Assembly (NCBI GenBank): GCA_002049455.2 | Contig: KV918950.1 | Coordinates: 1-64,000 of the forward strand | Source: Porphyra umbilicalis | Lineage: Eukaryota; Rhodophyta; Bangiophyceae; Bangiales; Bangiaceae | DNA length: 64,000 nucleotides | Direction of reading: 5' to 3' | Part shown: positions 42,699 to 54,417 of the stretch, one piece after another | Position numbering within the stretch: the stretch's first letter is position 1 | Layout: every line of letters starts with the position of its first letter | Made by a program: the position numbers and the translations under genes | The notes under the pieces: model-generated | What the model saw: only the letters and a program-made list of their open reading frames with translations | The model's database searches: none | What the model was told of the DNA's origin: nothing

Positions 42699-45306
42699 GT
42701 AAGGGGGCCCCGTGATTTGTCACACTCTCCATGATTGCGTACACTCCCAGTATATGAAGGGGGCCGGCGTGGTCCACGCCGGGGCGGTAGGAAAAAACAC
42801 TCCACCTTTACGTACACACACCCCCCCCACACAACACCCACGGCTTCCGTGCTGGCCGTCGCCATCCGGGCGAAGCGGCATGCGGCGACGGCGGCGGGTT
42901 GCAAGGGGGCCGGGGTGGACCCGCCCCGGCCGCTGTCGCCATCCACACCCCCTGCCAGCGCCCTGCCAGACGGCGCCTGGCTGGCCCGTTGCCTACCCTC
43001 CACCGCCACCCGCGTGGGTGCGGGGAGGATGCTGTTTTGGGGCGGGGCGGGTCACCCGGGGGAGGAGCGGGACAGCCCCGAGGCCCAGGCGGCGGCGCGC
43101 ACCCCGATAGCGCACCCCTCGTGTGGTGGATAGACAGTGTCTGGGTCGGGACGTGGCGGGTGGTGCGCGGGGCGTTCGGGGGTGCGGCGGCCGTGGTGCG
43201 GGGCGGTATCCCCTGCTATGCGTGGCCGCCCATGGCGCGTGTGTGTGGGCCACCTGAGTGAGTGGGGTGGGACGAGAATCGCATTGGATGGTGGCCCCGC
43301 GTGATCCCCCCCCCCCCCCCCCCCCCCGCCCCGCTTGGTACTCCTCTGTCTGATAAAAAGGACGCAAAATAAACGGGCGGCGCCCACTGCTGACCCCGAC
43401 CACCATCGCCCTACCCGTCGCCACGGCCACCGCCGCCCGCTGGGCTGACACCCAGCGCCACAGGGGCGACGCCTGGGAACAAGACGATGGGGTGCACGCA
43501 CGTGGGGAGGGCGCGGCGGCCACGGCGCATAACCACCTCTCGGCCTTGCTGTGCCCCTGTCCCTCCCCACCGCCCCCGTTGGCAGCGGGCCAGCGGGTGA
43601 CGAAGGCCGGTGGGGTGCGGCCGCCAAGGGGCGTCGCAACAACGTCTGCCAGCGTGGCACAGGTGGCGTCATGCTAGCAAGACACAGACGCGCCCTTTTC
43701 ATTGGCTGCCGAGCTTGTGCGATGAGGCGGATCACGCAGCAAGACACACCAAGCCGTAACACGAAGGCGTGATGTTTCCCGCGTTGATACCCGTACAGTG
43801 CATCCCCTGGGGCGGCCAACCGCCGCCCCCAAATCCCTCTTGCGTTGCTGCCACGAGCAGCCAGTCCACACTCGCCGGCGCACCCCTACGCCTGACACCC
43901 GCAGCGGGGCACCGCTAGGGCTCGCAGATACTCCGCCCCACCAGACTACCCCCTTGCGCTGCCTGGCCCGGTGCGGAGCTGCCGCTCCCGCCGCCAGCAG
44001 ATCGCACCGTACTCGCACTTTTGCCCCCGCCGCACCACTGGGGTGCCGTACACCGCTGCTATATCAGCAGGTGGCTGTCCCCCCCCCTGCCATTCCCCAC
44101 AGCTTTCCCCATCCACTCACGCACACACACACACACACGCACACACGCATACGCCGCGCGCCAGCACAGGTGGTCAGCGTACTGCCGCCTTCCTGCCAGA
44201 CCCAACCCCACCGACCGACCGCCCCCGCTGCCGCCGTCGGGGTGCTCGGGCTCTTGTTGGGCGCTCCTCGCCATGGCCCCATCGTGCCGCGTGGTGATTG
44301 GGGTAGTCACCACCGCCGCGGCGGCGCTGTTGGTGGCTGCCATTGCCACGGCGGCGCCGTCGGTCCAAGCGGCGGTGTTGCCTGTGGCGGCGGCTGCCCC
44401 CACCGCGCGGGTGGGGGGGGCGCCCGCGAGTGAGCGGGTGGCCCTGCCGCAGGGGGGTGCGCCCGCCCCCGCGCCCGCCATCCGCCAGATCAAGATCAAG
44501 TGCAAAAAATGCGAGATCACGGTGGAGACCCGCGGTACGGCCAAGCAGCCGCAGCCTTCCAAAGCGGCTTCCGTGGCGGTGCCCGCTTCTGCCGTCAGTG
44601 CCGCCCCGGCATCGTCCCTGGACGCCGGCGACGGGCCCCCCGTGCTGACGCAGGCGGTGGGGGCACTCGAGAGGGCGCTCGGGGTGCTGGACAAGGCCGG
44701 CGCGGCCACCGTCGGGCCTGCCGTGCAAAAGATCTCTGACGCAAAGGTGCTGCTGGTGGGGCTGGTGGCGCCCGCAAAGGGGCGCGCCCCCGCCCTCGCC
44801 CCCGCCATCCGCCAGTGCTCAAAGGACGGGTGCATTCACACGTTTCCGCCCCCCAACAGGAAGGCAAAGGAGGCGTCTCTTTTTGCGGCGGTCGGGGCGG
44901 CGCCCGCTGCAGCCGCCAGTGCCACCGAGGCGACGCTGGGCGGCGGCGACGGGCTGTTGCTGGCGGTAGCGGTGGCGGCGCTCGAGGAGGCGCTCCGGGT
45001 GCTGGACGCGGCTGGCGTGGCCGGCGTGGGGCCTGCCGTGCAGATGATCTCCGACGCAAAGGTGCTGCTTGTGGGGCTGGCGAAGCTGGGGGGTATGTAG
45101 GGGTACCAGCCGGCGGCAGCTGCGGCCGCTGACCCTGCGTCTTGGCCACTGCCACGCGGGGGGTGCAGCGGCGGGGGGGGGTGGGCGTGGAGCCGCCCAG
45201 ACTCTTTTTTCAGGAGGCTACTCGAATCCCAGTCCCCCCCCCCATTGGTGGGTCCTTTTTGTTTTTTTGTTTTGGGAAAATAAAATGTGCACTCCCGACA
45301 CTGTCA
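42699..45306 (+). mobile_element. TIR element E, copy E2 (right end missing)
   Basis: Starts with the same terminal repeat as E1 and is collinear with it until 45306. There a T-type terminus (AGAGCAAACCTAGCAATGTC) takes over and the right terminal repeat is absent. It has a 22-base C run at 43306-43327. In contrast to E1 and E3, the left end faces block H, so E2 is inverted with respect to H. Confidence 0.85.
44273..45100 (+). CDS. secreted protein with two internal repeats, carried by element E2
   Basis: 275 residues, nearly identical to the E1 protein. It has the same signal peptide, repeat units and C-terminus (LAKLGGM). The clear difference is a window around residues 81-97. E1 has the second CKKC module there; E2 has EITVETRGTAKQPQPSK instead. 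DNA on both sides is almost unchanged. A few scattered substitutions lie elsewhere. Confidence 0.6.
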   Translation: MAPSCRVVIGVVTTAAAALLVAAIATAAPSVQAAVLPVAAAAPTARVGGAPASERVALPQGGAPAPAPAIRQIKIKCKKCEITVETRGTAKQPQPSKAASVAVPASAVSAAPASSLDAGDGPPVLTQAVGALERALGVLDKAGAATVGPAVQKISDAKVLLVGLVAPAKGRAPALAPAIRQCSKDGCIHTFPPPNRKAKEASLFAAVGAAPAAAASATEATLGGGDGLLLAVAVAALEEALRVLDAAGVAGVGPAVQMISDAKVLLVGLAKLGGM

Positions 45307-45500
45307 GAGCAAACCTAGCAATGTCAAAGGACTATCCTTAAAATCTCAATTGGGCTTGCGACGTGGCGCCCCCTCACAGGCCGCCTATTGTAGGCTCCTG
45401 AAATGGGCGATAAGCGCAATAGAGTTACTCCTGACAGGGCTACTTTTCCATCGATAGTCCTCTTTGTTGGTGGGCGGTTCGTGGCCCATCCCTTGCAGTA
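45307..45500 (+). mobile_element. old T-family copy T3, left part
   Basis: Starts with a diverged T terminus and aligns with T2 33697 to about 33890, including CTCAATTGGGC and GACGTGGCGCCC, at clearly lower identity than T1. It is interrupted after TA at 45499-45500. Confidence 0.75.
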
Positions 45501-45526
45501 CAGTACGGCCCCAAAGTTGGGCGCCT

Positions 45527-45555
45527 TCGAAGATGGTCTTCGCGACCATCTTCGA
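45527..45555. repeat. 12-bp hairpin near the left end of the TA-flanked element
   Basis: TCGAAGATGGTC and its complement separated by 5 bases. Confidence 0.85.
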
Positions 45556-46087
45556 GTGGGTCCAGTTCCGGTAGCCCCTCTGTCAGTGAGGCAACACTGG
45601 TTGAGTCAGATTTGGTTTCAGTTCGGAGAAGCAAAGAAATTGCAAGTGGCAGCAGGCGAACCGGCAATGAGCAGGTACTTCGAATTGAGCAGCCGACGGC
45701 GAGCCGCCGACGGCGTCCGGCTGGGCGCACCCCCCCAGCGGTCTTCTTTCTGGAGGCGCTGGACGCAAGCGCACGGCACCCTCCTGATCGGACGCGGCCT
45801 CCCCTCCACCCCCCTCTCGCTCCAGCCGCCGCTACCCCCAGACTTCATAGCAAATATCAGTCTCCAGGCACTCACCTTCGCGAAACCGTGCAACGCAGGG
45901 CACCTCGCGGGCAAATCGTCGATTGCGGCTGCGTCGAGGATCAACGGATGTCGGGGTGGTCGCGGTGAGCGACGGCAATGCGCGGTCGCGAGGGAGGTGG
46001 GTTCGCGGGTCGGCGGAACGGGGTGTGGTGGGGGGGGGGGGGGGTGGGGAGAGGCCCATGTTTCATGCACGTAGCGTTATTCAGCAA

Positions 46088-46784
46088 TCCAGGCACGTGC
46101 GTGCAATACCCTGGCCTTCAGGGTGGTGGCGCGCCGGGCGACGCATCGACACCGGGCACGCCGGCCGGCTCCATGGCCGCGAGCACACACGGGGGCACGT
46201 ACAGCCACGTTGCCGGGGCGGGGGGGGCGTGGGGCGGGGAAACAGGTGCCGCCGCCGCCACCGCAGCGGCGGCGGCCGGCCGGCGTGGCGCAACGCCCAC
46301 GGGCGGGGCCGTCACCCCGCCGCGCAGCGCACCTGCGCGCAACGGGCGGGGCGGCCGACACGGCGCACGTGCGGGCGGGTGGGGTCGACCGCCGCGCGAC
46401 GGGGCGCCTCTATCCCTACCGTTAGATGTTGTCAGCAACCGCCGACGCGCCGCCGCAATAGAAGCCGGCGCGCAGGCACGATCACCCGCGGGTCATCGTG
46501 GGCGGTTCAAACCCCGGAAGACGCCGCGCGCGGTCGCCGAGGGGCGGTGGGGGAGGGCAGGGGTGCAGCCGCCGCCCGGGCCCTGTGACCCTTATGGCAG
46601 GACAGTCCTTCTCAGCCACGTAACTCTATTCGCTTTTAGCGTCATCGCGACCCTGACACGCCCTCAGATCCCTGAGGACACGAATGCAGACTGCCACCTC
46701 TGAAACGGAGAGCAAGTCCCGTGATCTAATTATATGTGTGCATCACTACACTTTGAGAGCTCCCTGTCCTCAAGGCCAGGGAAT
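46088..46784. repeat. direct repeat R, copy 1
   Basis: Matches 49139-49851 in the same orientation with moderate divergence. It starts CCAGGCACGTGCGTGC and ends GGCCAGGGAAT. CCCTGGCCTT near the left end and AAGGCCAGGG at the right are inverted, so this may be a small TIR element. Its GC-rich centre holds a pyrimidine/purine-biased stretch. No gene. Confidence 0.75.
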
Positions 46785-49138
46785 TTGAATTCGACCGAGA
46801 GAGAAGGATGGGGGCCACTTTACTATCCGGCGAATTATTTCACAATTCGAAATATGGGCTCTGGGCACCTCACTGGAGCCTGCAAATGGAGAAAATCTTT
46901 AGCACACTTGCACAGGAGCTCTCTGCCAGTGAGTGGGCTCGCAACTTTTCCGCTCATGCTCTTCCTACCGGCCGATCACGTTCCAATTTTTGGCGACTGG
47001 TACTAAGCTGGGTTGTGGAGAACATGGATCAGTAGCGCTCTTATTTGTGAGCCTCTCTTACGGAGTTGGTCACTGTTGTCTTCTTTTTTTTTCATACCGT
47101 CTTTCATCAGCTGATGCGTTAGGAGTTTAGTTAGAAACGTCTGTCTTTCTTAGATGAGGATGCGGGGGTTGCATTCCTAATGTCGCAAAGGTATAATACT
47201 TCATTTGCCGAAGTCGCTGCAAATTATGCGAAATAGAATGCACAGTATCAGGCTGGATGAGGTGGGTGAAAGTTCACATGACAGTATGACGTCAGACCTG
47301 GCGTGTTGCCAATGGCATCTCGCGGACGTTCTCATCTCAGACGCGCGATGCGTAGCTGTCCCGTCGCTCTGTGTTTCTGGACCGTCAGGGCGTGACCACT
47401 AAGGTTGGCATTTACCGAACATTGCGATGAATGCTCTTTCCCAACCGGAATACTCATTTATCGATTTTGTACCGATATCTCGGTAGTCTCACGTTTCATA
47501 AAATTTCCGATTTTGTGGCATATGCGGTTAGAGCCCCACTCGCGTCCGCACCCTCATCCACACAGTGCAACGACCACCGCATGACCCCGACCATACCAAC
47601 CTCCCGCCTCTGCACTCCACCCAAGTAGCACCACGGCCTCGACTGTGTCTGACCTGGGCAAGCTCGGATCCATCCCTTCGCCTCCCCACCAATAATACTC
47701 CTGCGTACCACAGCGCGCCATACATTCCCCACACATCAAGGCACATACATCGACAACATACCGCTCGCCCACTCTGCTACCAACATTATGACGCAAAGGA
47801 AACTTGGAGGCGCGGAAGTTCCGCAGCCGCATCACTACCTCTTGGGGATACCCAGGCATCTTTTGAAAGGGCAGAGGACACGCTTGCTTGGGCAGAGGAG
47901 GCGAGCTGGACTGAAGCAGGATGGCCTGCATACTAGACGCGGGTGTCTTGTGCGATCAATATTGCATCGTGGCTGTTTTGCTGGTCTATCTGGTTGGCGA
48001 CTAATGGGACCGGTGAGTGCCTCGCCCGGTATGTGGCGTCGGTCGAGCTCTCCCAGGATTAAATACGAATATTATTGCATTACAGACCTGTACCGACCAT
48101 TGAGAAAATGGACGATACCGACTATTGATCGGGGTACCGAGACCCTTACCGATCAAATTTACCGATATACCAACAATATGGCCACACGGCCCGACATGCG
48201 AGACGTTTCACCCACCCTGACAGCGGCGATGACAGCATCGCCAAAGAACCAAGAAAGTATTAGAATTACGTGTTTGTCATGCGCCCTCTGGACCACGAAT
48301 AAACTATTGTTCAGTCACCCTAAATGCTACGGATTGTCTTAACTATGACTGTTCCGAACACGGCGGCCTCGCAGACAAGCGTGGACTGGGGGCATGATGA
48401 AGCGCGGAATGGCGGCACGGCGCGATTTCTGCGTTGGTACCTGTTGATCGTACACCACAGAATGTTCACTTTTCTCGTGGTGGGGTGGTGCAAACTGGAT
48501 ACACGAACGTGCGCGCAGTATACAGAAAAGAGATGCACAGTGTCGAAACATTCGATGCAAGGTAGCGTGCGCAACGCCGGGGTTTAATCGCGGCGTTTTC
48601 AACAAGCACAGACACATCACGAGCGTCCTTGGAATTGCGCCGTCGGTGGGAAAGGGATGTGTGGGTGAGCATAGAAATGGGACGAGGCCGGGAGAAGTGT
48701 TTTATTGACGAGGCTGTTCGGCCGCACACCGCTGGGGGGGGCACCCTGAGGGCGCGATGCTCTGGGGCCTGAATCGCCAGAGAGTATTAGTTCCTTAGAA
48801 CTCATCTGGGGTTCGTACTCATGCCTTTAGGTACCAAGGGCGGAAGTCATAAAATCCTATAAGAAAATCTCGCAGATAATCAAGGACATGCGCTACACAT
48901 GCACTGAAGAGGGGTTGAAATCGGAGCCAGCTTTGGAATGGCTTAAATATTTCAATGTGTGGTGGGACGCGCATAACTGTGTGGATCAGAGTGAATGCAC
49001 GTGGAGCACGCATATCCAATCGTTACAAGGATGGCTGAGAGCCGTCCTGAGGAAGCCGTGGTAGCCAGTCGTTACAATTTTCGAGTTGTAACGACTGGAC
49101 AGGAATTTGTCTCAGTATCCGATTATCCTACGTGCATT
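46785..49138. other. interior of the TA-flanked element without recognised genes
   Basis: AT-richer DNA. Near 47469 and 48090-48175 TACCGA-type words recur. A 13-bp hairpin lies at 49065-49098. No frame here has recognisable protein character. Confidence 0.5.
49065..49098. repeat. 13-bp perfect hairpin
   Basis: CCAGTCGTTACAA (49065-49077) and its complement (49086-49098), loop of 8 bases. Confidence 0.9.
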
Positions 49139-49851
49139 CCAGGCACGTGCGTGCAATACCCTGGCCTTCAGGGCAGTGGCGCGCTCGTCGACGCACTGAC
49201 ACCGGGCACGCAGGCCGGCTCCATAGCCGCGAGCGCGCATGGGGGCGCGTACAGCCACGTTTCCGTGGCGGGGGGGGCGTGGGGCGGGAAATGGGGGCCG
49301 CCGCCGCCACCGCAGCGCGGCGGCGCCGGCGTCGCGCGACGCCAACGGGAGGGACCGTCACTCCGCCGCGCAGCGCACCTGCGCAGGGCGGGCGGGGCGG
49401 CCGACACGGCGCACGGGCGGGCGGGTGGGACCGACCGCCGCGCGACGGGGCGCCTCTAACCGCGCCGCTAGCTAGATGGCTTCAGATCTCGCCGACGAGC
49501 CGCCGCAACAAAAGCCGCGCGCAGGCGCGATCACCCGCGGGTCATCGTGGGCGCGTTGAACATCGGAAGTCGCTGCGCGCGGTCGCCGCACGCAACTCGG
49601 GGCGGTGGGGGGGGGCTGGGGGGCAGGCGCCGTCCGGGCCATGTGACCCCTGTGGCAGGACAGTCCTTCTCAGCCACGTAACTCCATTCGCTTTTAGCGT
49701 CATCGCGACCCTTCAAACACTGACACGCCCTCAGATCCCTGAGGACACGAATGCAACCTGTCACCTCTGAAACGAAGATCAAGTCCCTTGATCTAAGTAT
49801 ATCTGTGCATCACTACACTTTGAGAGCACCCTGTCCTAAAGGCCAGGGAAT
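49139..49851. repeat. direct repeat R, copy 2
   Basis: Second copy of the repeat at 46088-46784, about 3 kb downstream, same orientation and same end sequences. Confidence 0.75.
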
Positions 49852-50098
49852 GGTGCGTGGGCCTGGGGAGAGAGGGTGCGATCGCGAATGGCTGGTGCGT
49901 GTGTGCTTCCAGACCATAAAATGCGTATTTCTTGGTCATCCAATCCATTTTCGAAAAATATAAGCACGCAGCAGCCAGACTGTCGCGCCTGTCAAGTCAC
50001 GAATCCAAACTTCACGTTCCAGTGAGGGTGCTACGCTAATGGCCTAGGAAGGGTGCTACGTTTCTGGCCTACCCCAGGTGTTCTTCGGGGCCGTACTG

Positions 50099-50320
50099 TA
50101 AAGCGTCCAGAGAATCTCGGGGCCTCCAACGAGGCGTGTCCACGAGATCCGCTGCAGATTGCGTTCGACAGGCCGACGAAAGGCAGCGATCGACTGACTC
50201 AAAGCAGACACGAAGCACAAGTATGGCAAAATGTAGGAGATCGTCGTTGTAAACGTCGATTGAGTGGTACATGGCAGCTCCACAGGCTGCCACCGTGCAG
50301 GGCCATGACGACCTGTCCGC
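50099..50320 (+). mobile_element. old T-family copy T3, right part
   Basis: Resumes the T alignment: CAGACACGAAGCAC and ACATGGCAGC...CAGGCTGCCACCGTG correspond to T2 about 33900-34095. Low identity; the right-hand part of T beyond this was not found. Confidence 0.65.
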
Positions 50321-51104
50321 CAATCACACATGTAAGAATCACAGACGCGATTGTGTGCACCCAAACGTGTTGCACGGGTGGTGAGGTCTGGCAGAAGGCT
50401 GGACACTTCATGGCTGGAAACTGCCGCGGAGGCGGTTTTTTCTTCCATGTTGACCCGTCTACAACTCTCGCGTACATCGTGCGATCTACCTGCAACTTTG
50501 CACGAGACAAGCTGAGGGTCGCCCCCTGTTGAGTACACCCAGAAAGGGGGTTAGCCGTACCCCCGACCCGTCACTCTCCCCGCTTGGTCGCGACAGCGGT
50601 GAGAACAAAGGATGCCTGTTTTTTCCCTCATGTCTCTCCCACCCGTTCCCCCCATCACTATATCGGGGCCACGCGGTCCTCCCAAGCCTCTCCCACGCAC
50701 AGCAAAGCAGTCCCCACTCGCCCCGTCCCCGAGCAGGCATACAGTCGGAGGGGTGGGGTGGGGAGAGATGCCCCCTGTGCTGGCTCCTCCCCGTCCCCCT
50801 CCCCCTCCCAACACGACCCAGAGCCCCGCCTGGCTCCAATTGTCCCCTCTGCCCCCCCCCCAGGGCGCCCCGCCTGGTGCGGCATCGGCGCGCCACGCCC
50901 GCCCCGCGGACTGTCGCCACGCCCGCCTCGCAGGCTGCCGCCACGCCCGCCCCGCGGGCTGCCGACCCGCCCGCCCCGCGGGCCGCCGACACGCCCGCCC
51001 CGCGGGTTGCCACCGCGTCACCCCCGCGGGTTACCGCCATCCCCACCGACGTCGGTACCCCGCCGCCCGCCACCGGTAGCCGCCACTGGGCGACCTGCCG
51101 ACAC
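50321..51104. other. spacer with a 24-bp minisatellite
   Basis: Moderate- to high-GC DNA without a recognised gene. It holds the minisatellite at 50891-51036 and ends at the hAT target site. Confidence 0.5.
50891..51036. repeat. 24-bp minisatellite, about six copies
   Basis: Unit GCCACGCCCGCCCCGCGGGC plus four more bases, degenerating toward the right end. Because the unit is a multiple of three, every frame gives 8-residue repeats (HARPAGCR-like), which is not evidence for a gene. Confidence 0.88.
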
Positions 51105-52249
51105 CAGGGGTTGTCAGGATATGCATTTCGAGGCGAAATAGGATACGAATACACGCCGATGCGGTGTATCTGATTACGGATAAATCGCTTAACTAAGATC
51201 CGGATGCGGATATCTGCCTCCGAAACCGGATTATTACGTAGATTATATCCGTATCTGAGTACGATTATCGTATCCGATTATATTCCTGCAAGTCCGTCAG
51301 GCCGCACAATTAGGGCCAGAGAAAGACGCCATTCAGACACTTGTTGAGTGCTAAATGGACGTCAAGTACGACGTGATATTCACATTTGATGTGTGCGCCC
51401 CAACGGGCGCGGTCCAGGCAGTTCCCCGCCGTTCTTGTAAACGGTTGTCAGATAGACCGTTCTGAAACTAGTGTCACACTTTGCTGATATCGCAAGCGGG
51501 CCGAGTCGCGTGCTTGAACGGCTTCTTCCGGGTCGGGCGGGATTGCCGCTTGTCGCTGCAACATGCTTGCACATAGGGTTGCTCAGAACGCCCGGGGCGT
51601 CGTTAAGGGCGTCGTTAAGGGCGTCACCAGGGCGTCATTTGGGCGTCGTGCGCCCCTAACGCCCCAACTCAAAAGGGCGTCAACAAGGCGTCGCGAAGAG
51701 GAAGTTTTCATGGGGGTCCACATGATTCAGCAGGTGGCGGCTGTGCACCTTGGTTGGGGACAGGCACCCAGTCTGGACACAGAAAAGGGATATGAGAGCA
51801 CGATATGGGTGCTACTTTAACGATATGGCGAATATTGAGGGTGCTACTTGGGGCGTCGTGAGGGCGTTTTGGCTGCCTAATGGGGCGTCAGTAAGGCGTC
51901 ATATCCGTCGCGCGCCCCTGACGCCCCCGAAATAGGGGCGTCGTTTGCAACCCTACTTGCACATGAATCTCCCGATGGTCGGATTGGGAAAAGAGAGGTG
52001 GACTGCGTTGTACTGGAATTCTGTCGGCCCCAGAAAGTTAATAATCTTGTATATCCCTGTATCCTGCCCTTTCATATCTGGAATACGGATCTGATATAAT
52101 CTTGCAATTTTTTGTTGGACAGGATAGATATATCCTCTCCTCTCTTTCTCATAATGCATTTAGAATATGCGTCCCCGGCGCGTATCCGAAGTGGATACGG
52201 ATATAATGCATGGATATATTCCTCAGGGATATATCCATGACAACCCCTG
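51105..52249. mobile_element. hAT-type element N, 1.15 kb, carrying a nested MITE
   Basis: Ends are CAGGGGTTGTCA and its complement CAACCCCTG, in the classical hAT CAGGG style, with a perfect 8-bp duplication GCCGACAC (51097-51104, 52250-52257). Without the nested element it is about 755 bp. The AT-rich interior has many GGATAT/ATATCC words. No transposase, so non-autonomous. Confidence 0.9.
51574..51955. mobile_element. 382-bp hAT-like MITE, TAGGGTTGC family, copy 2
   Basis: Same length and nearly the same sequence as 34887-35268. Perfect 8-bp duplication CTTGCACA (51566-51573, 51956-51963). It sits inside element N. Confidence 0.93.
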
Positions 52250-52626
52250 GCCGACACCCGTCTCCCCTTCCACCGACCACCGGCGCCCTCCCCCCGCGCC
52301 GAGTGGTCCCCCTCCTCCTGTCCTCAGTGCACCGTCGTCAGCGGTGCCACTGTCCCTCAAACCTCCCCGCCATGCGCCCGGCACCAGCCGGCCACCCCCT
52401 CCGTCCGGGCGCTGCCGTCCACTCCGCCAGGGGGGTGTCGTGCGTTGGAAGCCGAATTCCACCCCCCTGACTCACCGGCTCCGAGTCAACCCGGGTCAAT
52501 ATTGGGCCGCCGTCAATCGCAGACCGCCCAAGCTTGATCCCGTTGATCCCGTCCCCCGTCAAGACCGTGCGTGCCCGAAGTCCCTCCTCCGGATCTCCAA
52601 CACTCCCACCCGGGCACGGCACGATC
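52250..52626. other. GC-rich spacer next to the degraded copia element
   Basis: Before element N inserted, this was continuous with 51104. It may include the far end of the degraded copia element, but no LTR could be recognised. Confidence 0.4.
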
Positions 52627-54417
52627 TTAGACGGGGACAACCCCCAGCCCCTCGCGGCAGCTGGCGAGCAATGCCGACGGGAGGGGCTTGGTCAGCACGT
52701 CCGCAACCATCTCTGCCGTTGGGATGTACTCAAAGGTGAGCTGCCCCCCCCCAACGCGGTCCCGCACAAAGTGGTGTGCAACGTCGATGTGCTTGCTCCG
52801 AGCAGTGCCACCGGGGTTATGCATGAGCTTGATGGCCCCCTGGTTGTCGCACAGCATGAGCACCGCTGTGCTCCCCCCGCCCAGCTCGCGTACGAGCGTC
52901 CGCAGCCACAGGGCCTCCCGCGCTGCCATGGCCGCCGCAATGTACTCCGCCTTGGTGGTTGACACGGCCACGGTCGGCTGCACTTTGCTCATCCAGCAGA
53001 TGGCCGCCCCGTTGAGGAGGAAGACGTACCCCGTCGTGGAGCGCCTCGTGTCGACATCCCCCGCAAAATCAGCATCGCAGTAGCCCGTCAGCGCGCCCGC
53101 CGCCGCATACCGCAGCCCGAGCTGTGACGTACCCTTGAGGTACTTGAGTACCCTCTTGGCCGCCGATGCGTGCGCCTGGGTTGGGGCAGAGGCGTGGGGG
53201 GCCAGCTTTCCGACCGCAAATGATATATCCGGCCGAGTGCACGTTGCCACGTACAGCAGCCCTCCTAGCAGCTCCTGGTAGTGGGTGGTTCCGGCCTCGT
53301 CAAGCGCCACCCCCTCCTTGGTCAGCAGTACTCCCACCCCAATCGGGAGCACGACGGGGTGGGAGTCCCCGAGCCCGTGGCGCTCCACCATGCTGAGGAT
53401 GTACTGGTGTTGGGACACGTTCAGCGTCCCGGCCGCCTCATCCCTCCCGATGTGGAGCCCGAGGAAGTATGTGGGTGGCCCAATGTCCCGGGAGGAGAAG
53501 GCCGCCGTCACGGTCAGCTTCATCGACTCGATCGCTGCCTTGGTCCTCCCCATCAGGAGGATGTCGTCCACGTACACCAGCAGGTACTCGGCGTTTCCGT
53601 CCGCCCCGCGGCGCGTGAACAGGCACGGGTCCGACGCGCACTGCGTCATCCCCATCTGCTCCATCAGCTCCACGAGCTTGAGGTACCAGGCTCGGGCGGC
53701 CTGCTTGAGCCCGTAGATGGCCTTCACCAGCCGGCATACCTTCCCTGCCCCCCCCCGCTCGTACCCGCGGGGCTGCTGCAAATACAGCTCCTCGTCGACC
53801 GTCCCATTCAGGAACGCTGTTTCGACGTCCAGCTGGTAGAGCAACATCCCGCTCGCCGCCGCCGTCGACAGGACGGCACGCAGGGTGGCGTGGCGTGCCA
53901 CAGGTGGCAACACGTCCGCGTAGTCGCGGCCGGCCACCTGGTGGTTGCCACAGGCAACGAATCGCCCCTTGTGGCGAGCCAACTCCCCGTCGGCCCCCCT
54001 CTTGCGCTCGCATAGCATTTGTGCGGGCAGTAGATTGTCTCCTGGAGGGAGGTCGGGCAGCACCCAGGTTCCGGTGCCCCACAGCGAGTCCACTTCCGCC
54101 CGCACCGCCGCGTCAAACGATGGCCAGTCGGCCTCCTTGCGTGCCTGCGAGAGAGTCATCTTGTCCGGGTTTGTCACCCCGCGGACTGCAATCGCCTCCC
54201 CCCCTTGACCAAAGCGCTCCGGCTCCGCCCGGTGGCGGCCTGAACGGCTGTGTCCGCCGCTCGGTCCGGCCGCCCCGGGCGCCTCCTCGCAGTCGGTATC
54301 CCCCTTACTCCCGGTGACCAGAAGCTTGGCCGCCGCGATCGCGTCGGTGATGTCTCCCCCCTCCTCGATGTGGCTCCCACCGGGGGCCGCTGTGGGCGGG
54401 TTGGCCAACCTGACCAC

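Larger units (their letters stand above)
45501..50098. mobile_element. 4.6-kb TA-flanked TIR element inserted in T3
   Basis: Ends are CAGTACGGCCCC(A/G)AAG and its complement, flanked by TA on both sides. T3 homology resumes right after it. CAGT ends with TA duplication are typical of Tc1/mariner-like elements. No transposase frame was found, and 4.6 kb is long for that group, so it is probably a composite or non-autonomous element. It contains two direct 0.7-kb repeats. Confidence 0.65.

Noticed and set aside
45403-46074. 223-codon ATG frame
   Set aside because: It runs across the boundary between the old T copy and the TA-flanked element, so it is a chance frame.
50584-51141. 185-codon frame with 8-residue repeats
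   Set aside because: It is the translation of the 24-bp minisatellite; all frames show the same periodicity.
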